Below, in pieces: positions 1-5,856 of a stretch of 7,287 bases of DNA. The stretch is from Clostridiales bacterium (GTDB lineage Bacteria > Bacillota > Clostridia > Tissierellales > Sedimentibacteraceae), in contig DNNV01000293.1 in the NCBI GenBank assembly GCA_003497505.1, positions 1 through 7,287 of the forward strand, read 5' to 3'. Under the pieces are notes generated by a model. It was not told the origin of the DNA and did not search any database. It was given only the letters and a program-made list of their open reading frames with translations. Positions within the stretch are counted from its first letter, which is position 1. The number at the start of each line of letters is the position of its first letter. The position numbers and the translations under genes were made by a program.

Positions 1-13
1 ATAATACTTTAAT

Positions 14-50
14 ATTAATATATGGTTGATATTAATTAAAGTTATATAAA
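14..50 (+). promoter_or_regulatory. Possible AT-rich promoter/operator region upstream of zapA
   Basis: The leader contains a perfect 8-bp inverted repeat, ATTAATAT (14-21) and ATATTAAT (29-36), around a 7-base centre. A TTGATA box (26-31) and a TATAAA box (45-50) resemble the -35 and -10 elements of a housekeeping promoter. The gap between the boxes is only 13 bases, against a usual 16-18, so they are unlikely to work as a pair. In DNA this AT-rich all of these matches could be chance. The upstream gene is not visible, so it is unknown whether the operon starts here. Confidence 0.2.
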
Positions 51-81
51 TGCAGTTGTTCAGAAAATCAAAAGTGAAGAT

Positions 82-88
82 AAAGGGG
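82..88 (+). promoter_or_regulatory. Ribosome binding site of zapA (decides the start)
   Basis: AAAGGGG ends 8 bases before the ATG at 97, a normal spacing, but only 2 bases before the in-frame TTG at 91. This favours ATG 97 as the start codon and makes the TTG start very unlikely. Confidence 0.75.
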
Positions 89-96
89 ATTTGATT

Positions 97-1176
97 ATGA
101 ATAAAGTGGAAATTGTTATAGGTGATAAAAAATATAATGTCAGAACCGATGAAAGTCCCGAATACGTTAAGCATATTGAAAATATTATAAACAATCAAAT
201 AAATCAAATAGCCGGCTCAAACAAGAGATTCAATGAAATGGACAAGTTAATATTGTCTTCATTTGTTATTGCCGATAAATATATTAAGATTACCAATGAG
301 GTAAGTGATTACAGAAATGAATTATCTGAGGAAATAAAGCTTCTGAAGGAACAAAGAGAAAAGGCATTGCTTGATAAAGAAGAGTCAGTGGCAAAAACCT
401 CAGAGGCTGTTCTTGAAAAGGAACGATACAGGGAGAAGCTTCTTGCACGAGATAATGACAGGGAATATTTAAATTCGCAGATAGACAAGCTGCAAGACAA
501 AACAAATGAGCAAGATCAGCAGCTTTTAAAGAGCGAAATGCTTATCAATGAGTTGAAGCTCAAGAATGAAGAGCTGGAGGAAATATGTCAGGGTCTCCGT
601 GATGAACGTGAAAATTTCATGAAGGAAATAAGCTTTATGAATAACACGAAAAGCAGCCTGAACGGAAGAATTTCAAAGCTGCAGCTTAAGCTTAACGAAA
701 GAGAGCAGGTTGTTGCCCAGCTTGAGAAGAGTATAAGAGAACTGAAGAGCTCCAATGAAGATAAAACTCAAAAAATATACAATATAAGCGATGATCATGA
801 AAAGCTTAATCTTATAATTGAAACAAAGCAGAAGGAAATTGACTCTCTGAATAATAAAATTTTAACCCTTCAGAGTAAATTAAACGAGAAGGATGAAGTT
901 ATAATAAGTAAAGACAGGTCGGTTTCAGAACAAAAAAATCATGTAGAGCAGCTTAAAAAGAATTATGACATCATAAATGATGAAAAAGAAAAATATCTTG
1001 AAGAGCTTCTCATGAGCAATAATGATAAGGAAAATTTAATCAACAGCATAAACGAGCTTCAGGAAAAACTGAACCGCAGAGAGGCTGAGAATTTCCAGAA
1101 TCGGCTTGAAATTGACAAGCTTAAAAAAGACAATAGGGAATTGTTGGAGCTTCTCGAAGAAGAAACATCCAACTAA
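97..1176 (+). CDS. zapA: ZapA-family cell division protein with long repetitive coiled-coil tail
   Basis: 359 residues from the ATG at 97. Residues 1 to about 75 match the ZapA fold: a short beta segment (VEIVIGDKKYNVRT) followed by helices with the family-like stretch MDKLILSSFVIADKYIKITNEV. ZapA binds FtsZ at midcell and cross-links its filaments to stabilise the Z-ring. Classical ZapA proteins are only about 85-110 residues long. Here the C-terminal helix continues for roughly 280 more residues as a charged coiled coil, rich in Glu, Lys, Asn, Leu and Ile, with no proline and no signal or membrane segment, so the protein should be cytoplasmic. Most of this tail is a tandem 63-residue repeat, listed separately. 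The gene lies 29 bases upstream of the U32 gene and probably shares its transcript. The ZapA call rests on the N-terminal domain. The role of the tail is unknown; reaching between filaments or toward another partner is inference. Confidence 0.85.
   Translation: MNKVEIVIGDKKYNVRTDESPEYVKHIENIINNQINQIAGSNKRFNEMDKLILSSFVIADKYIKITNEVSDYRNELSEEIKLLKEQREKALLDKEESVAKTSEAVLEKERYREKLLARDNDREYLNSQIDKLQDKTNEQDQQLLKSEMLINELKLKNEELEEICQGLRDERENFMKEISFMNNTKSSLNGRISKLQLKLNEREQVVAQLEKSIRELKSSNEDKTQKIYNISDDHEKLNLIIETKQKEIDSLNNKILTLQSKLNEKDEVIISKDRSVSEQKNHVEQLKKNYDIINDEKEKYLEELLMSNNDKENLINSINELQEKLNRREAENFQNRLEIDKLKKDNRELLELLEEETSN
415..1173 (+). repeat. Tandem 63-codon (189-bp) repeats in the zapA coiled-coil tail
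   Basis: Three full units (469-657, 658-846, 847-1035) and a final partial unit of 46 codons (1036-1173) align without gaps. Each begins with the pattern L-[NI]-x-x-I-x-x-L-Q-x-K-[LT]-N-[ER]; the anchoring Ile recurs at exact 63-residue steps. Around unit positions 26-36 a second pattern, I-x-E-L-K-x-x-N-E, is best kept in units 1 and 2, and unit 4 resembles unit 1 there. A half unit precedes the array: EKERYREKLLARDNDREY (415-468) matches EKEKYLEELLMSNNDKEN at the end of unit 3 (982-1035), 189 codons away (three periods). Sixty-three residues equal nine heptads, so hydrophobic positions continue in 4-3 spacing from unit to unit without a stutter. The DNA copies have diverged clearly, so the duplications are not recent. 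Confidence 0.8.
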
Positions 1177-1205
1177 TAAGTTATTAAGGTTAATCAGGAG
1201 AAAAG

Positions 1206-3395
1206 ATGAAAAGAAAAGTAGAATTATTGGCTCCGGCAGGCAGCATGGAATCATTCTATGCAGCTGTTAACAGCGGAGCAGATTCAGTATATTTAGGCGG
1301 CAAGCTTTTTAATGCAAGATACAGCTCTCAAAATTTTGAGAACGATGAAATGAAGCATGTTATTGCCTATGCACACAATAAAAACGTAAAGATATATGTT
1401 ACATTGAATATCCTTCTCAAGGATGTGGAAATAGTTGATGCATTAAATTACGCTTTATTTCTATATGAGAATGATGTGGATGCAGTAATTGTTCAGGACC
1501 TTGGACTTCTGTACCTCATTAAAAAATTTATTCCGGGATTGCCTGTGAACATAAGTACTCAATCAGTGGTGTATGATGAGCTGGGAATTAAGTTTTTTGA
1601 AGAATGCAATGTAAACAAGGTAATAATGGCAAGAGAATTGTCTGTTGGGCAACTCAAAGAAGCTGTGAAAAATACCGATTCAGATCTGGAAATATTCATA
1701 CACGGAGCTCTGTGCACATGCTACTCCGGACAGTGCTATATGTCAAGTTTTCTGGGAGGAAGAAGCGGAAACAGAGGAAAATGCGCTCAGCCATGCAGGT
1801 TGAGCTATAGTTTTTTAGAAAGAGAAACAAATGAGCTTTCCGAAGAGTTAGAAGTAACACCGCTGTTGAGCCTCAAGGATTTCATGGCAGGTGAAACTAT
1901 AACCGAGTTAATAGAGGCGGGAATTACAACCTTCAAAATTGAAGGGCGCATGAAGGGGCCGGAATTTACTGCTGCGGTGGTTGAGTACTACAGACAAATA
2001 ATAGACGATTATTATGCAGGAAAAAAATCAGATATAAAGAAGCTGGAAGAATTAAAGGAACGTGCAATAGCTACCTTCAGCAGAGGGTATACAAATGGAT
2101 ATCTGAAGCCTTCACCCGATGATGAGATGTTTGCAAGAACAAGCTCCGGAGTAAAGGGAGACAATATTGAAGATATACAGGAAGAAACAAAGGGAAAGAC
2201 ACATGAATTTTCAGAGTTCAGAAGAAATACAATTAATTTTGATTTAACCATGAAGGTGGGAGAGAAGGCTGTTTTAACTGCATGGGATAATAGAAATAAG
2301 GTTGTGGTTACCAGTGATGATGATTGTGAAACAAGTCTGAAAAATCCTGCCACTTACGAAATAATATACGAGCAGTTAAGCAAGCTTGGAAACTCCGTAT
2401 ATTCATTGGGAGATATTAATGTTGACAGCCAAGAAGATGTATTTATAAGAAAAAGCTCTTTAAATCAGCTGCGAAGAGATGCTGTTGAAATGCTGTATGA
2501 AATGGGAGCTAATCGTTATGGCAGAAAAGAAACAAAGGCTGTAACAAGAAATGAAGCGTTTCCTGAGGTTCCTGACAAACAGGAAGGTCATCCTAAGGTG
2601 AGCCTTAAGATAAACAGCGAGGATGAAGTTTATCTCATAGATAAGGTTAAGGTGAAAAGAGTATATATTCCTTATGATTTAAACATGGATATCGTTAAGA
2701 ATATAGATGTGGAAGAAAAATATCTATATATCCCGAATATAGTTTCAAAAGCTCAGTACAATATGTTTAAGAATAATATGAATTTATATGAGGAATTATT
2801 TGAAGGAGTATGCGTAAATAACTTAGGAAGCTTTTATTTTTTCAAGGAGAACAGCAGCCTGAAAATACATTGCGGTCCATTCTTCAATATTATAAATTCA
2901 TTTTCAGCAAGACTGTTAGAGGAAAGAGGAGCAGAGGGCTTTACATTTTCCGTGGAAGCAAATATAAGAGATATAGAAGGAATTATGCGAAATACTTCTG
3001 CTAGATCTGAAATTGCGGCGCATGAGTATGTACAGATGATGGTTATGAAGAACTGTCCTATGTCCATGCTTAAGAAATGCAAGAATCTTGAAGATTGCAG
3101 CAGCTGTGAATACAGGAATACTTATTCGCTGAAGGACAGAAAAGGTGTTTATTTCAATGTGGAACGAAAAAATCGACTGACAAACATATATAACTCCGTA
3201 CCTTTGTCCCTATTGGGCAAGACAAACGATTTTGTTAGCTCAGGTATTGAATATTTTCTTGTTGATACAAAATGGCTGGAGAATGCGGAAGAGGTAGTAG
3301 ATGCCATGTACTGTGAAATTAACGGAGTAAGTACGGACGGTGTTCTGAAGGGAAATAATTATACACGAGGTCACTATTTGAAAAATATACTTTGA
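1206..3395 (+). CDS. U32 family protein, long RlhA-like form (probable RNA hydroxylation enzyme; 'peptidase U32')
   Basis: 729 residues; ATG 1206 follows AGGAG (1196-1200) at 5 bases. The N-terminus (KVELLAPAGSMESFYAAV, then GADSVYLGG) and the family signature at residues 162-198 (EIFIHGALC... YSGQC ... GGRSGNRGKCAQPCR) identify a U32 protein. Cys170, Cys177, Cys193 and Cys197 are candidate metal or [4Fe-4S] ligands; KIEGRMK (244-250) is another family motif. Residues about 340-460 correspond to the insert found in long U32 proteins (DUF3656/collagenase-like). Residues about 480-660 look like a second, degenerate U32 half, ending in a second Cys cluster (617, 625, 631, 634) and SLKDRKGVYF. 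Members are named peptidases, but E. coli RlhA is needed for 5-hydroxycytidine at 23S rRNA C2501 and TrhP for tRNA wobble 5-hydroxyuridine. RNA modification is therefore more likely than proteolysis, but the substrate cannot be assigned. It is cytoplasmic, in the middle of the putative zapA-mutS2 operon. Confidence 0.9.
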   Translation: MKRKVELLAPAGSMESFYAAVNSGADSVYLGGKLFNARYSSQNFENDEMKHVIAYAHNKNVKIYVTLNILLKDVEIVDALNYALFLYENDVDAVIVQDLGLLYLIKKFIPGLPVNISTQSVVYDELGIKFFEECNVNKVIMARELSVGQLKEAVKNTDSDLEIFIHGALCTCYSGQCYMSSFLGGRSGNRGKCAQPCRLSYSFLERETNELSEELEVTPLLSLKDFMAGETITELIEAGITTFKIEGRMKGPEFTAAVVEYYRQIIDDYYAGKKSDIKKLEELKERAIATFSRGYTNGYLKPSPDDEMFARTSSGVKGDNIEDIQEETKGKTHEFSEFRRNTINFDLTMKVGEKAVLTAWDNRNKVVVTSDDDCETSLKNPATYEIIYEQLSKLGNSVYSLGDINVDSQEDVFIRKSSLNQLRRDAVEMLYEMGANRYGRKETKAVTRNEAFPEVPDKQEGHPKVSLKINSEDEVYLIDKVKVKRVYIPYDLNMDIVKNIDVEEKYLYIPNIVSKAQYNMFKNNMNLYEELFEGVCVNNLGSFYFFKENSSLKIHCGPFFNIINSFSARLLEERGAEGFTFSVEANIRDIEGIMRNTSARSEIAAHEYVQMMVMKNCPMSMLKKCKNLEDCSSCEYRNTYSLKDRKGVYFNVERKNRLTNIYNSVPLSLLGKTNDFVSSGIEYFLVDTKWLENAEEVVDAMYCEINGVSTDGVLKGNNYTRGHYLKNIL

Positions 3396-3419
3396 CATGT
3401 CATAGAAGCAAACTATGAA

Positions 3420-3425
3420 AGGAAG
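3420..3425 (+). promoter_or_regulatory. Ribosome binding site of mutS2 (decides the start)
   Basis: AGGAAG precedes the ATG at 3430 by 4 bases (6 from its AGGA core). It lies inside the longer reading frame that begins at ATG 3415, which itself has only a weak purine stretch upstream. This favours 3430 as the start, and the resulting N-terminus (MIEKSKSVLEFDKI) fits the start of other MutS2 proteins. Confidence 0.7.
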
Positions 3426-3429
3426 TACA

Positions 3430-5808
3430 ATGATAGAAAAATCAAAATCAGTATTGGAATTTGATAAAATAATTGAAAGGCTTTCAGATTTTGCCGAAAC
3501 ATCAAACGGCAAAAAAGAAGTTATGAGCCTTCAGCTGTCTTATGACACTGAGGGAGTGGAATTCAAACAGAAGCAGACTGCGGAAGCTCTTTCGATTATT
3601 ATAGAAAAGGGAACTCCGCCGCTTGGAGGAGTTGCCGATATAAAGGAATATGTAAAACGAGGCTCGGTGGGAGGTATAATATCTCTGAAGGGCCTGTTAA
3701 GCTGCGCCGATACTTTAAGGGCGGCAAGGCTTATTAAAAACTATGTGCTTTTAAACAACAAGGAAGAAAGAAGTTTTGAAATACTGGAAAAGCTTTGTTC
3801 ATCCATTTATTCCAACAAGGAAACAGAGGACAGAATATTTGCTGTTATTATAAGTGAGGAAGAAATAGCGGATGACGCAAGTCCTGAACTGAAGCGCATA
3901 AGAAGAGAAATACAAATAAAGCAAAATTCTATAAAAAATAAGATAAACCAGATTGTAGGTTCATCTGCCATGCAGAAATACCTGCAGGAAAATATTGTAA
4001 CCATGCGAAATGACAGATATGTAATTCCAGTAAGGAAGGAATACAGGAGCATGGTAAAGGGAATTATCCACGACCAGTCATCCACAGGCTCCACATTATT
4101 TATTGAGCCTATGGCAATTGTGGAAATGACCAATGAAATTTCAGATTTAAAATCTGAGGAAAAGAAGGAAATAGAAAGAATACTTTTAGAGCTGAGCGTC
4201 ATGATTGGTGACATTGCTTCCGAAATGCTTGCCAATCAGGAAATACTAACCGAGCTGGATTTTATATTCGCAAAGGGCAAGTATGCCATAAGTATCAACG
4301 GAATTGAGCCAAAAGTCAATGACAGGGGATATATACGAATCAAAAAAGGAAGACATCCGTTAATTGACCCCGCAGTGGTAGTTCCCATAGATGCATATCT
4401 TGGAGATGAATTTACAACTCTTATAATAACCGGCCCAAATACCGGCGGTAAGACTGTATCTCTGAAAACATTAGGACTTTTTACACTTATGGGGATGGCA
4501 GGGCTTCATCTGCCTGCGGAATACGGCACAGAAATATCAGTTTTCAGCTCCGTGTATGCGGATATAGGAGATGAGCAGAGCATTGAGCAAAGCCTCAGCA
4601 CATTTTCGTCACATATGACCAATATTGTAAAGATTATGAAGGAAGTGAACGAAAAATCCTTTGTGCTGTTTGACGAGTTAGGTGCAGGAACGGACCCGAC
4701 AGAAGGTGCCGCGTTGGCAATATCCATACTTGACACACTGCACGAAAGAAAAATTGTGACGGCCGCCACAACCCACTACAGCGAGCTTAAGCTTTATGCT
4801 CTCACTACAGAGGGAGTTATTAACGGCAGCGTAGAATTTAACGTTGAAACACTGAGTCCAACCTACAAGCTCCTCATAGGTGTACCGGGAAAATCAAATG
4901 CGTTTGAGATATCAAAGAAACTTGGATTGAGACAGGAAATAATCGACAAGGCAAAAAGAAACATCGAAGATAATAAGGTTGAATTTGAAGACGCACTGAA
5001 AGAGATTGAAGACAACAGGATATATATAGAGGAAAAGAAGCGTGAGATTCAAAGGCTAGACGATGAAAGCCGCAAAAAGCATTCAAGCTTTATTGACAAA
5101 GAGAGAAAATCTCTTGAGAAAAGCGAAAAAATGATTGATGAAGCTAATTACGAGGCAAGAAAAATAATAGAAAGCGCCAGAAAGGAAGCTGCTGAAATCA
5201 TAAAGGAGCTGCGCAAGCTTAATGTTGATATGGATAAGGATAAAGCTCGTCGCGTCAACGAGCTTCGACAGAGCTTGAATGATAAAACAAAAGAGCTTGA
5301 AGGAAACCAGTATACCGAACAAATTTATAAGGAAGACAATTACGATGAGGAAACTCCTCTGTCCAACGGTGATGCGGTATTGGTGAGAAGCCTCAACCAA
5401 AAAGGACACATTATATCGGATGTTGACGGTTCGCAAAATGTGATGGTACAAATCGGACTTTTAAAGATGAAGGTGAAAAAGGCGGATTTGGTGAAAATAA
5501 AATCTGAGGAAGAGGAAAAGCAAAGAACAAGTACTTCCCGAATGATTAAGCTGAAAACATCATCAATAAATCCTGTAATAGATTTAAGAGGGCTCAATCT
5601 TGATGAAGCTATTTTAGAGCTTGACAAATATCTTGACGATGCCTTCATGTCAAACTTAAATGAAGTTCAGGTCATTCACGGCAAGGGTACAGGCGTGCTC
5701 AGAGAGGGCATAACCCAATTCCTGAAAAGACACAAGCACGTTAAGGAATCAAGGCTCGGCTCCTTCAACGAAGGCGGCGACGGAGTAACGGTGGTAACAT
5801 TTAAGTAA
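3430..5808 (+). CDS. mutS2: MutS2 (endonuclease MutS2 / ribosome-rescue factor)
   Basis: 792 residues from ATG 3430, close to the 785 of B. subtilis MutS2. Domain order is complete: an N-terminal core/clamp region (about 1-325) without the mismatch-recognition domain of MutS, then the ABC ATPase with Walker A GPNTGGKT (335-342), signature region STFSSH (390-395), Walker B LFDELGAGTDPTEG (413-426) and a switch-like TTHYSEL (447-453). A charged coiled coil spans about 510-630, a KOW-like segment about 641-688, and a C-terminal Smr domain carries IDLRG (717-721) and HGKGTG (750-755). MutS2 is a cytoplasmic dimeric ATPase reported to limit homologous recombination through its Smr nuclease. In B. 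subtilis it is also reported to act on collided ribosomes, where the KOW and Smr parts matter. All key motifs look intact, so the protein should be active. It begins 34 bases after the U32 stop codon, consistent with co-transcription, and is followed immediately by a strong terminator. Which role dominates here cannot be read from sequence. Confidence 0.97.
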   Translation: MIEKSKSVLEFDKIIERLSDFAETSNGKKEVMSLQLSYDTEGVEFKQKQTAEALSIIIEKGTPPLGGVADIKEYVKRGSVGGIISLKGLLSCADTLRAARLIKNYVLLNNKEERSFEILEKLCSSIYSNKETEDRIFAVIISEEEIADDASPELKRIRREIQIKQNSIKNKINQIVGSSAMQKYLQENIVTMRNDRYVIPVRKEYRSMVKGIIHDQSSTGSTLFIEPMAIVEMTNEISDLKSEEKKEIERILLELSVMIGDIASEMLANQEILTELDFIFAKGKYAISINGIEPKVNDRGYIRIKKGRHPLIDPAVVVPIDAYLGDEFTTLIITGPNTGGKTVSLKTLGLFTLMGMAGLHLPAEYGTEISVFSSVYADIGDEQSIEQSLSTFSSHMTNIVKIMKEVNEKSFVLFDELGAGTDPTEGAALAISILDTLHERKIVTAATTHYSELKLYALTTEGVINGSVEFNVETLSPTYKLLIGVPGKSNAFEISKKLGLRQEIIDKAKRNIEDNKVEFEDALKEIEDNRIYIEEKKREIQRLDDESRKKHSSFIDKERKSLEKSEKMIDEANYEARKIIESARKEAAEIIKELRKLNVDMDKDKARRVNELRQSLNDKTKELEGNQYTEQIYKEDNYDEETPLSNGDAVLVRSLNQKGHIISDVDGSQNVMVQIGLLKMKVKKADLVKIKSEEEEKQRTSTSRMIKLKTSSINPVIDLRGLNLDEAILELDKYLDDAFMSNLNEVQVIHGKGTGVLREGITQFLKRHKHVKESRLGSFNEGGDGVTVVTFK

Positions 5809-5815
5809 CTGAAAT

Positions 5816-5846
5816 AAAGGGCGGAACCTGTGGGTTCCGCCTTTTT
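5816..5846 (+). terminator. Intrinsic terminator after mutS2, possibly bidirectional
   Basis: A 13-bp stem pairs 5816-5828 with 5833-5845 around a TGTG loop. It has a GC-rich core (GCGGAACC with GGTTCCGC) and one G-T wobble at its base, and the plus strand ends in TTTTT (5842-5846). It begins 7 bases after the mutS2 stop and ends 10 bases from the stop of the convergent ABC-F gene. Read on the minus strand the same hairpin is followed by TTTATTT, so it may also terminate that gene, more weakly. Confidence 0.9.
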
Positions 5847-5856
5847 ATCAACAGTT

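Noticed and set aside
26..50. TTGATA plus TATAAA as a firm promoter
   Set aside because: The 13-base spacing is too short for a standard sigma-A promoter and such matches are frequent in AT-rich sequence; kept only as a low-confidence feature.
91..96. TTG at 91 as the zapA start
   Set aside because: It lies only 2 bases after the GGGG of the ribosome binding site, while ATG 97 has normal spacing and gives the expected ZapA N-terminus.
1686..1805. Protease active site in the U32 protein
   Set aside because: The conserved region carries a Cys cluster like that of the iron-sulfur RNA hydroxylation enzymes, and no classical protease catalytic motif is visible; the family name is historical.
2012..2353. 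Minus-strand open frame of 113 codons inside the U32 gene
   Set aside because: It is fully antisense to a well-supported gene, Ser/Phe-rich as expected from complementing Glu/Lys-rich coding sequence, and matches no family I recognise.
3415..3429. ATG at 3415 as the mutS2 start
   Set aside because: The best Shine-Dalgarno sequence (3420-3425) lies downstream of it, and the five extra residues (MKGST) do not fit the usual MutS2 N-terminus.
3807..4235. Minus-strand open frame of 142 codons inside mutS2
   Set aside because: It is antisense to conserved MutS2 coding sequence, with a hydrophobic Ser/Ile/Phe composition typical of shadow frames and no recognisable domain.
4954..5325. Repeat array in the mutS2 coiled coil similar to that in zapA
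   Set aside because: The region is rich in Glu and Lys, but I found no fixed period by eye and it corresponds to the normal MutS2 coiled coil.
5083..5451. Minus-strand open frame of 122 codons, apparently membrane-like
   Set aside because: The hydrophobicity comes from reading the complement of the Lys/Glu-rich coiled-coil region of mutS2; no family resemblance.
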